A stretch of DNA of 64,000 nt from Firmicutes bacterium CAG:194 (GTDB lineage Bacteria > Bacillota > Clostridia > Lachnospirales > Lachnospiraceae): positions 74,235 to 138,234 of the forward strand of contig HF995235.1 in the NCBI GenBank assembly GCA_000432915.1. Reading direction: 5' to 3'. The position numbers and the translations under genes were made by a program. Under the pieces are notes generated by a model. The model was given only the letters and a program-made list of their open reading frames with translations, made no database searches and was not told where the DNA came from. Of the stretch, positions 1 through 6,179 are shown piece after piece (position 1 is the stretch's first letter; the number at the start of each line of letters is the position of its first letter).

Positions 1-53
1 ATGCGAATGACACTGCTTGGATAAGCAAAAATTTTATTGCTTACAAACAGACA

Positions 54-443
54 TTATCTTGCATATAAAATATGTAAATCTCCGTCAACAAATCCAATGC
101 CTATTGCTTGATATTCTTTTAATTTTCCAGCATATTTTCCAGAAGAAAGGTATTCATTCACTAAACCAATAAAAAAGGTTTCCACTAATTCCCAATCACT
201 TTCACACTCTATTACGAAAGGATGATCTCTTGTAGTAAAGACTTCATCACAAGCCCAATCATCATTATCCTTATCGAATGAAAATGTGCCGACCAATTCA
301 ACAGACCATTTATTATCTGTATCTTCATATAAATTAAAGTTAATTGCTTTTATTTCACTATTCAATTCATTCTTCAAAATTAAATCTAACCATTCAAAGA
401 AATCTTTGGTTTTATTCAGTTTTAACCTTTCAAGTAATCCCAT
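54..443 (-). CDS. Small acidic protein of unknown function
   Basis: The frame encodes 129 residues. I chose the ATG at 443 because GGAGGGTGAAGTT lies directly upstream; an in-frame GTG at 458 falls inside that ribosome site and is unlikely to be used. The protein is soluble, has no signal peptide or membrane segment, and is rich in Asp, Glu and Trp (for example NDDWACDEVF and CESDWELVETFF). Size and composition resemble contact-toxin immunity proteins or other small acidic cytoplasmic proteins, but I recognise no family motif and no toxin is next to it. It is followed on the same strand side by a CPBP protease gene that ends 25 bases upstream of its start. Confidence 0.6.
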   Translation of the reverse strand: MGLLERLKLNKTKDFFEWLDLILKNELNSEIKAINFNLYEDTDNKWSVELVGTFSFDKDNDDWACDEVFTTRDHPFVIECESDWELVETFFIGLVNEYLSSGKYAGKLKEYQAIGIGFVDGDLHILYAR

Positions 444-468
444 AACTTCACCCTCCACAAACTTGAAT

Positions 469-1236
469 TTATGAATGAACGTTCTCTCGTTTTTTCTGAA
501 TCCGGATGCTAATTATCGTTGAGATTGCTGTCATTACAGCCAGTAACACATAATATAACAAATCTTGATTGATATCTACCACTCCCATCAATGTGTTTGT
601 CCATCCATGTAGGATCATGCAGAACATGACAGCTCTGGTGGCATCATAAACCATAGATAACCAATAGCTGAGCGCCAGTCCTAAGACTGCAAACCAGATA
701 AATGATATGCTCTGATGTGAATTGCCTTCTATGAACCAGAGTGGAATATGCCAAATGACCCATACAATTCCAACGATTAATGTTGCTAAAGGTGCAGAAA
801 CTTTCTTCTCCAGAATCGGCAACATAGTACCTCGCCAGCCAAGTTCTTCATTTCCACCGTACAGGAACGCAGCCTGTATAAATATGATGAATACCACAAC
901 CGCAGCTATCGGCGATCTGGGGATTGAGGGCAACAGTCCCTCTGAGCAAATGAAGAATACTATCGTTTCAACTATAACAGCAGCAAGAATTGTCAGCCAG
1001 TTCTTTTTTGTGTTGTTAAATAGGAACCGCCTTAAATTCTTCTTGGTAAAACCACCTTCCATGCAGAAACAGGCAGCAATTGTCGGTCCAAATCCTCCCA
1101 TTGTAAAAATAACCATCGGAAACACGTTTGACTCCGTTAAAGATGTGACTTTAACCAGCAGAGCATCTCCCCACCAGCAAACCCAGGTGATGAGAAATGT
1201 GATTATTAAATATTTTGTTAGTCTTTTCTTATCCAT
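469..1236 (-). CDS. CPBP family intramembrane metalloprotease (CAAX/Rce1-like)
   Basis: A 255-residue polytopic membrane protein. It carries the three CPBP (Abi) motifs: EELGWRG near residue 130, where the two Glu and the Arg are the usual catalytic and structural residues, then a HIPLWF motif, then ILHGWTNT. The metal-binding residues all appear present, so it should be an active membrane protease. Bacterial members act in bacteriocin self-immunity, peptide maturation or regulated proteolysis; the substrate cannot be told from the sequence. The start is supported by AGGAAGG six bases upstream. It stands alone, with a 270-base gap upstream. Confidence 0.85.
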   Translation of the reverse strand: MDKKRLTKYLIITFLITWVCWWGDALLVKVTSLTESNVFPMVIFTMGGFGPTIAACFCMEGGFTKKNLRRFLFNNTKKNWLTILAAVIVETIVFFICSEGLLPSIPRSPIAAVVVFIIFIQAAFLYGGNEELGWRGTMLPILEKKVSAPLATLIVGIVWVIWHIPLWFIEGNSHQSISFIWFAVLGLALSYWLSMVYDATRAVMFCMILHGWTNTLMGVVDINQDLLYYVLLAVMTAISTIISIRIQKKRENVHS

Positions 1237-1508
1237 TATACCTTCCTATGCAACTTCCGATTTCACGCTTTCTTTCACCCTATATGTTTGTATCTGAGGT
1301 ATTCAGTCACAAACTTCGGGGATAGGCACCTATGCCGCAAGGGGAAACTCCCCTTGTACGAATTATCTGATTTCGCTGTATTTCCCGGATTGAGATTTTT
1401 CAAAACCAGAATCGCGCTGCCAAGAGATTTATGCCATATCCTGCGTGTTATCTTTTTCAATTTCTGAAGCATTCTGTCAGTTCTGATAATTTAACATGTC
1501 TGCTCATA
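1237..1508. other. Intergenic stretch with a short perfect hairpin
   Basis: No convincing gene lies here. The only clear structure is an 8-bp inverted repeat with a 3-base loop, CAAGGGGAAACTCCCCTTG, near 1339-1357. A 65-codon open frame on the minus strand has no ribosome site and no recognisable product. The stretch may be decayed sequence, like the HTH remnant beside it. Confidence 0.4.
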
Positions 1509-1717
1509 TTATTCATCATCTGTAAATTCCATCATCTCATCAACGGTGCAATCCAGTTTCTTGCAGATCTTCTCAATCGTCTCCATTGATACATACTGGT
1601 TTTTTCCCATCCGGAAAAGTAATCCATTCTTATCTGTTTTTGGTGCTTCCGGCGAATCCACTCCGACACCGCTATCCTTGTTCTGGGCAAATAATTGCGG
1701 ACAGTAAACCGCAACAC
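1509..1717 (-). pseudogene. Remnant of a Cro/CI-type helix-turn-helix regulator
   Basis: Read on the minus strand, the last 32 codons of this frame give MGKNQYVSMETIEKICKKLD followed by CTVDEMMEFTDDE and a stop. This matches the C-terminal half of the small Cro/CI-like HTH proteins that are common in Firmicutes (the consensus around it is xLGKNExVxxxVLxKICxxLDCxxDDIME). The upstream part that should hold the first helices is scrambled in every frame, and this frame meets a TGA before any start with a ribosome site. I read it as a decayed gene. A very short functional start at the internal ATG is possible but would lack half the DNA-binding fold. Confidence 0.6.
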
Positions 1718-1918
1718 TTAAATTTCATCTGCATTTGGAATGATCGCTGCTGCAATAAAGTAAACAAGCAGCCCGGTTCCTGTGCAGCCGAATATGGCAA
1801 ACAGCAGACGGATGATCGTCGGATCCACGCCGAAATACTCGCCAAGTCCGCCGCATACTCCACAGATCATTCTGTGTTCTCTTGATCTTGTCAGTTTCTT
1901 CATATTATTATCGTTCAT
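1718..1918 (-). CDS. PspC domain small membrane protein
   Basis: A 66-residue protein with the PspC fold signature: basic N-terminus, then MICGVCGGLGEYFGVDP, then a hydrophobic helix (IIRLLFAIF to LVYFIAAAII). PspC proteins sit in the membrane and take part in phage-shock-type envelope stress signalling. AAAGGAGTGTATCAAT before the ATG supports the start. It lies directly downstream of the PadR/DUF1700/DUF4097 genes on the same strand, a neighbourhood often seen for envelope-stress operons, although 86 bases separate it from the DUF4097 gene. Confidence 0.85.
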   Translation of the reverse strand: MNDNNMKKLTRSREHRMICGVCGGLGEYFGVDPTIIRLLFAIFGCTGTGLLVYFIAAAIIPNADEI

Positions 1919-2004
1919 ATTGATACACTCCTTTTCTTCCGCCTATTCATTCATGATATATATTATGATGTCAGGGGCATAAGCCCCGAATTGGTTACCT
2001 GCTA

Positions 2005-3012
2005 CTATCTGAGGAAATCCACATTGACACTTCCCATGCCACAATCGATTTCCAGCTTCTTTCCTGCTCCCTTGTCCGTCGTATATTCCTGTGACAGACC
2101 GCTGAAATCATGGGATCCGCACTCTACTGATCCGGCTCCGACAGATATATCTGTATCAAAGTCTGTCTCGCTGCCTGCCACGATCAGGTCTGCTTCTCCC
2201 ATACCGACATCTACTGTCAGCTTTTTGGAAGCATCCACTGCTGTTTCAAGCGTTCCCATACCAACTTCCAGCTCCACCTTTTCAGCCTGCAGCGTCATTT
2301 CCGATACGGCAGTTCCGGCTCCGATGGAAAGTGAGATCTTTTTGTACGCCTTTTCCGGCAGATAGACCGTTGCAGTGCCTGCATTTGTGTCATGTACGCC
2401 AAACAACGTTATCGTCTGTGTTTTTGTCCGGATACTGAGCGTTCCGTTCTGTTTTTGGAACTGTAGTCTGCTTTTGCCGTCATAGCTTGCATAAAAGGAA
2501 TCGTCCCCGCTTGGCTTAATCGTAAACTCTCCTGCACCAAGTGCCAGATCGATCTTTTGGATCTGATCGCTTTCGGATGCTATCATTGTTTTTCCCGATT
2601 CTTCTGCATCATCCCATGCATCATCAGTGGCTTCGTCCGAATCATCATCCGAGTCATCGTCATCTGAGTCATCGTCCATCTCTTCTTCATACCGGTCATC
2701 CGTAATAGCCGCAGCATTTTCAGAAACACCTAAATCCGGATCTGTATCGACATCACTCCAGTCATCCTCTTCATCCGTATCTTCCCAATCTGCGTCATCA
2801 CTTACCACGTTCATATTGAGCCCGTCTGTTCCTGCACTCAGGCGAAGCTTTAAGCTGTGCGGAAACAGTACGACCGATACCTCTCCGTTTTCCCTGACAT
2901 ATTCCCTGTACTGCTTATTGCCGCCAAGTGCGACACTGATCAGGATCAGGATCATTCCTACAGCGACTAAAACCGCTGCTGTGATCAAAACAATTTTCGT
3001 TGATTTTTTCAT
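2005..3012 (-). CDS. DUF4097-type membrane-anchored beta-helix protein with acidic linker
   Basis: A 335-residue protein. Residues 1-30 form a signal anchor (KKSTKIVLITAAVLVAVGM then ILILISVALGG). Residues about 75-145 are extremely acidic (runs such as DDDSDDDDSDDDSDE). The rest repeats short strands ending in GAG or GMG (ALGAGEF, SIGAGT, EVGMGT, DVGMGEAD, SVGAGSV, DCGMGSV), typical of the DUF4097 beta-helical domain. The protein is probably exposed on the outer side of the membrane. Its ATG overlaps the stop of the DUF1700 gene (ATGA), so the two are translationally coupled. In other Firmicutes such proteins belong to LiaX-like or anti-sigma-like envelope-stress modules; the function here is inferred. 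Confidence 0.8.
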   Translation of the reverse strand: MKKSTKIVLITAAVLVAVGMILILISVALGGNKQYREYVRENGEVSVVLFPHSLKLRLSAGTDGLNMNVVSDDADWEDTDEEDDWSDVDTDPDLGVSENAAAITDDRYEEEMDDDSDDDDSDDDSDEATDDAWDDAEESGKTMIASESDQIQKIDLALGAGEFTIKPSGDDSFYASYDGKSRLQFQKQNGTLSIRTKTQTITLFGVHDTNAGTATVYLPEKAYKKISLSIGAGTAVSEMTLQAEKVELEVGMGTLETAVDASKKLTVDVGMGEADLIVAGSETDFDTDISVGAGSVECGSHDFSGLSQEYTTDKGAGKKLEIDCGMGSVNVDFLR

Positions 3013-3635
3013 GCTTTATGTGCCTCCTTTCCGCGAAACGGCATACCGATCAAATGAATACAGCCTTTGATCACTTCCGGTACAACAACTGCACAGAGCT
3101 TGATGAGTCCCCAGCCACAGAGCAGGAACAATCCCGCGCATAGGAAGGAGATGCCGATCATCATCAGTCCGACAAGTGGAAGTCCCATATTGGATATTCC
3201 AACTACAAACAAAAGAATTGCTGCTACAAGGAAGGCTGCTACAATACTGACAACCAGTACGACAGCGCTTACGATCAGTGCAACCACGCATGCCAGAACC
3301 GCGATCACAACTCCAAACAGTGCAATAGCGAGCGGGATCACCACCGGTGACACAAGCACACATACGAGCACGATAAATGCGATCTGCCAGCCGTTTCTTT
3401 CCTTTTTCTGCTTCTTCTCTGCCCGATAAGGCACAATGCCTTTGTCAGCCAGTTCCTTATGGATCGTCTCTGCTACCGTCTCAGGCGTTCCAAGTTCGCG
3501 CATCACTTCTGCTTCCCGCTCCGGTCCTGCCTCTTCAAAATATTCCACATAATACTCCATTGCTTCCCGGCGTTCCTCTTCCGGCAGATCCGATAGCAAG
3601 TATTCTAATTTTCGTAAATATTGGTCTTTATTCAT
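3009..3635 (-). CDS. DUF1700 family membrane protein
   Basis: A 208-residue protein. The N-terminal 70 residues carry the DUF1700/HAAS-type helical domain (NKDQYLRKLEYLLSDLPEEE, EAMEYYVEYFEEAG, ELGTPETVAETI). The C-terminal half has several hydrophobic helices (residues about 85-190). I placed the start at the ATG at 3635, which has GGAGGCAAGAAGG before it; an in-frame codon six triplets earlier has no such site. The start overlaps the PadR stop by eight bases, and its own stop overlaps the next ATG, so PadR, DUF1700 and DUF4097 form one coupled operon. Members of this family are regularly paired with PadR regulators and act in membrane-stress sensing. Confidence 0.85.
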   Translation of the reverse strand: MNKDQYLRKLEYLLSDLPEEERREAMEYYVEYFEEAGPEREAEVMRELGTPETVAETIHKELADKGIVPYRAEKKQKKERNGWQIAFIVLVCVLVSPVVIPLAIALFGVVIAVLACVVALIVSAVVLVVSIVAAFLVAAILLFVVGISNMGLPLVGLMMIGISFLCAGLFLLCGWGLIKLCAVVVPEVIKGCIHLIGMPFRGKEAHKA

Positions 3636-3954
3636 CCTTCTTGCCTCCCTCAAAAATCGAAGTTATTTTTTCGGCATATCCCAGCCATTCTTTCCTGTAC
3701 TCGGAAAGCTGCGCCTTACCAAGCGCTGTCGTCTTATAATAACGCCTGTTCCTGCCCGCACATTCTCTGTCATAGACTTCCAGAAAGCCACTTTTCTGCA
3801 GCCGCCTCAGAACCGGATACAGTGTGGATTCCGAAATCTCGAGCACCTGCCGGACATCCTGTGTGATCCGGTAACCATAAGTACCAATCTCTTCTTTATC
3901 TACAACAGCAAGCACGATCGCATCTAAAAGCGCTGCTCCTGTATTGAATACCAT
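3628..3954 (-). CDS. PadR family transcriptional regulator
   Basis: A 108-residue winged-helix regulator. The PadR signature is clear: YGYRITQDVRQVLEISESTL with YPVLRRLQKSGFLEVYD (recognition helix and wing) and RRYYKTTALGKAQL, followed by a short C-terminal dimerisation helix. The ATG at 3954 lies eight bases after AGGAG; a second ATG at 3960 is only two bases from it and less likely. It is the first gene of the PadR-DUF1700-DUF4097 operon. A near-consensus promoter with direct repeats lies just upstream, so it is probably autorepressed, as is usual for this family. Confidence 0.9.
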   Translation of the reverse strand: MVFNTGAALLDAIVLAVVDKEEIGTYGYRITQDVRQVLEISESTLYPVLRRLQKSGFLEVYDRECAGRNRRYYKTTALGKAQLSEYRKEWLGYAEKITSIFEGGKKDE

Positions 3955-3983
3955 ATACATTACTCCTTCCTGTGCAGTATTAT

Positions 3984-4045
3984 ATCTTTTGTAATACTAT
4001 ATGTCATATAATATTATTTGTCAATACTATATTATATGATTTAAG
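3984..4045 (-). promoter_or_regulatory. Promoter of the padR operon with putative PadR operator repeats
   Basis: On the minus strand the -35 box TTGACA (4019-4024) and -10 box TATAGT (3996-4001) are separated by exactly 17 bases. The sequences ATATAGTATTGACA and ATATAGTATTACA form a direct repeat that covers the -35 and -10 regions, and the whole stretch is strongly AT-rich with overlapping partial palindromes. A repressor bound there would block RNA polymerase. Binding by the PadR protein encoded just downstream is an inference. Confidence 0.7.
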
Positions 4046-4051
4046 TGTAAA

Positions 4052-4147
4052 AAGCCAGAATTTGATGCTCATATCGGGGCGGGTCCCAAGGTCTTTCACC
4101 CACCTATGAGACAGCTCACATGGGGTTAGACCTTTTGACTCTGGCTT
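4052..4147 (-). ncRNA. Candidate structured RNA element, family not recognised
   Basis: A 96-base GC-rich island lies between AT-rich flanks, after the terminator of the coiled-coil gene and before the padR promoter. In the minus-strand sense it is closed by AAGCCAGA/TCTGGCTT (8 bp, 4140-4147 with 4052-4059). Inside are AAGGTCT/AGACCTT (7 bp, 4128-4134 with 4088-4094) and nested CCCA/TGGG and TGAG/CTCA pairs. The closing stem is followed by five T in the minus sense, as in a terminator, and TATAAT lies just upstream. A second 6-bp pairing (4105-4110 with 4068-4073) competes with the inner hairpin. No coding frame is supported. It may be an sRNA, a riboswitch-like leader or a dispersed structured repeat. 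Confidence 0.5.
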
Positions 4148-4163
4148 CATTATATATTTTCCA

Positions 4164-4202
4164 AAAATAAATAAGGAGCACCTGTCTATCGACAGGTGCT
4201 CC
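4164..4202 (-). terminator. Intrinsic terminator of the coiled-coil SHOCT gene
   Basis: A perfect 12-bp inverted repeat with a 4-base loop (GGAGCACCTGTC, loop, GACAGGTGCTCC) at 4175-4202 is followed in the minus sense by TTATTTATTTTT. It lies 37 bases after the stop at 4239. Confidence 0.9.
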
Positions 4203-4238
4203 CAAACACTTCTTTCTTTATATTTTTTGTTTTACATT

Positions 4239-5723
4239 TTAAAGCTGCATGGAATCTACAAGACGCTTCTTCTCCTCATCGAACTCTGCCTGAGAAATAA
4301 TACCGTTGTCCAGTAAGATCTTCAGCTTCATGGCTGCCTTCTGGAATTCATCCAATGACATTGTCTTTCCTGCGCCATCAGATGCAGCAGGTGCGCTCTT
4401 GGCTGCAGCCTGTGATGCTGCTGCAGCAGCTGCGGCTGCGGCTGCAGATGCGGTCTGCTGTGGTTTCTCGGCAGGAGCCGGTGCAGGAACCGGTTGTGGC
4501 TGGCTCTGCTGCTTCATAGCGGCTACAGCTGCGGCTGCGGCCGCATCAACTGTCTTAACCGGTTCCTGAGACTGCCCCTGTACTGCTGCCTTTGCAGCTG
4601 CAGCCTGCTGTCTCTTTGCTTCTTCTTCATACTTGCGGAACTGAAGAACTTCTGCTGCTTTTCTTGCCTTCTCAGCAGCTTCTGCCTCTTCTCTTGCTTC
4701 CTGTTCCTTACGGCGTTTCTCTTCTTCTATTCTACGCTTTTCAGCTTCTTCTGCTTCTCTCTTTGCACGTTCTTCCGCTTCTTTACGTGCTTTTTCTTCT
4801 GCAGCAAGTCTTGCCTTTTCTTCCTCTGCACGACGGATCTTCTCTTCTTCCATCTTCACAATGGCATCCTTGGCAAACTTCATGGCTGCAGCTGCAGCTT
4901 CTTTCTGTACATATTCTTCTACCGCGCGTACATTCTTGGCATCTTCAGCCTTGGCTGCTTCTACTTCTTTTGCTCTTGCATCCGTACCAACCTTTGTCAC
5001 TGCTGCCTCTACTGCAGCTGCAGCCTGCTCTTCTGCCTTCTTACGCGTCTCAGCAACCTGCCTCTGTGCTTCTTCCTCAGCCTTGGCTTTTGCAGTTTCT
5101 ACCATCTTTTTGGCTTCTTCCTGTGCTTTACGAAGCACCTCATCTACCATCTTCTTGGCTTCGGCTTCTGCCTGCTGTACCTTCTCTGTTACTGCCTGCT
5201 TTGCTTTCAGATCCGCAGCTTTGACTGTTGCTTCCACAGCCTGTTTGCCTTCAGCTTCCGTCTTTTTTGCAACTTCTTCCTTCAGCTGCTTTATGCGCTC
5301 ATCAGACTGCTTTGCAAACTCCTGCGCTTTCTTGATATTCTCTTCTGAAAGTTTTCTGGCTGTTTCCTCCGCAATCTTTCTTGTATGCTCACTGGCTGCT
5401 TTACGGATCGTCTCCTCCTCCAGCGCTCTTCTTGCCGGATCTTTCTCGGAAGAAGTACTTTCTGTTACATCATGTGCTGCCTTTCTTGCGGCTTCATCCG
5501 CAATCCTGAAAGCTGATTCGATCGCTGCTTTCTTTGCGTTCAATCCGGCAGTCTGTCTGATCGCATCCTCTGCGGATTTAATATTGCTGCCATCACCTGC
5601 TGCAACCTGCTCTTTTTTCGGTTCAGCCTTCTCCGGTGTATTTTTAATTGCTGCTGCTGCCGCCTTTCTTGCGGCTTCTTCTGCTGCTTTTCTTGCAGCT
5701 TCCATTCCTACATTTTCCTGCAT
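4239..5723 (-). CDS. Ala/Glu/Lys-rich coiled-coil protein with C-terminal SHOCT domain
   Basis: A 494-residue protein. Residues 1 to about 370 are nearly continuous charged coiled coil with an (A/E/K/R)-rich heptad pattern (for example EAARKAAEEAARKA and AEEEKARLAAEEKARKEAEE). Then comes a low-complexity Ala/Gln/Pro region with runs of up to ten Ala, and a C-terminal SHOCT domain of about 40 residues (LDEFQKAAMKLKILLDNGII then SQAEFDEEKKRLVD). SHOCT domains are thought to mediate oligomerisation or membrane association. No signal peptide or membrane segment is present. I start at the ATG at 5723, which has AGGGG eight bases upstream; an in-frame ATG at 5816 overlaps the likely promoter. The gene is monocistronic. 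A structural or scaffold role is only a guess. Confidence 0.75.
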   Translation of the reverse strand: MQENVGMEAARKAAEEAARKAAAAAIKNTPEKAEPKKEQVAAGDGSNIKSAEDAIRQTAGLNAKKAAIESAFRIADEAARKAAHDVTESTSSEKDPARRALEEETIRKAASEHTRKIAEETARKLSEENIKKAQEFAKQSDERIKQLKEEVAKKTEAEGKQAVEATVKAADLKAKQAVTEKVQQAEAEAKKMVDEVLRKAQEEAKKMVETAKAKAEEEAQRQVAETRKKAEEQAAAAVEAAVTKVGTDARAKEVEAAKAEDAKNVRAVEEYVQKEAAAAAMKFAKDAIVKMEEEKIRRAEEEKARLAAEEKARKEAEERAKREAEEAEKRRIEEEKRRKEQEAREEAEAAEKARKAAEVLQFRKYEEEAKRQQAAAAKAAVQGQSQEPVKTVDAAAAAAVAAMKQQSQPQPVPAPAPAEKPQQTASAAAAAAAAAASQAAAKSAPAASDGAGKTMSLDEFQKAAMKLKILLDNGIISQAEFDEEKKRLVDSMQL

Positions 5724-5806
5724 GTCATTCGCCCCTATTTCCAGTATTTGTACTAACTGTCTCACAAAGAAATCTGCCTGTGGAAGTTTTACACTATTCA
5801 AAATAC

Positions 5807-5835
5807 AGTATACCATAACCTTTTAGAGATTTCTA
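5807..5835 (-). promoter_or_regulatory. Extended -10 promoter of the coiled-coil SHOCT gene
   Basis: In the minus sense, TGGTATACT forms an extended -10 (TATACT at 5807-5812). The -35 position at 17 bases (TAGAAA) is poor, as is common with extended -10 promoters. This placement makes the in-frame ATG at 5816 part of the promoter and supports the downstream start. Confidence 0.45.
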
Positions 5836-6091
5836 CTAATGAACAGAAACTTCTTTCGTACTTTTTTATGAAAATTTCATACATTTTTTGTGCACCTCGT
5901 CCTAGGTATTTTTTTCTTTCATAATTCACAAGACAACTTTTTTGCGCCGATGCTCATCGGATATTTCATACACTTCTGCCATGTCCCGCTTTTTGAGACG
6001 AATTATATTTTCAGCATTCAGCAAATTCATCCTTTACTACATATTTTCCCGCCGTTGGGCGAAATTTCCCGGCACAGGATTCATTTCCCGG
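5836..6091. other. Intergenic stretch without a gene
   Basis: AT-rich sequence between the promoter of the coiled-coil gene and the glgP terminator. It holds a small inverted repeat, CCGATG-CT-CATCGG near 5947-5960. Open frames here have no ribosome site and no family resemblance. Confidence 0.5.
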
Positions 6092-6130
6092 AAAAAGAAA
6101 GAAACGACACCCAAAAGATGTCGTTTCTTG
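6092..6130 (-). terminator. Intrinsic terminator after glgP
   Basis: AAGAAACGACA (6099-6109) and TGTCGTTTCTT (6119-6129) form an 11-bp stem. In the minus sense it is followed by TCTTTTTCC. It lies about 50 bases after the glgP stop and would end the alpha-glucan operon. Confidence 0.85.
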
Positions 6131-6179
6131 CCGCGCATTGCGGTAACGCTGTCTGTCCGCCGCAGCCATATATAATTCT

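Noticed and set aside
1275..1472. A 65-codon minus-strand frame between the CPBP gene and the HTH remnant
   Set aside because: No ribosome site, no start context and a hairpin in the middle; more likely non-coding or decayed.
4494..5826. Two long plus-strand frames of 284 and 321 codons with Cys/Phe/Leu-rich or Ser/Ala-rich sequence
   Set aside because: They are shadows of the repetitive GCN/GAR codons of the coiled-coil gene; repetitive coding DNA keeps several frames open.
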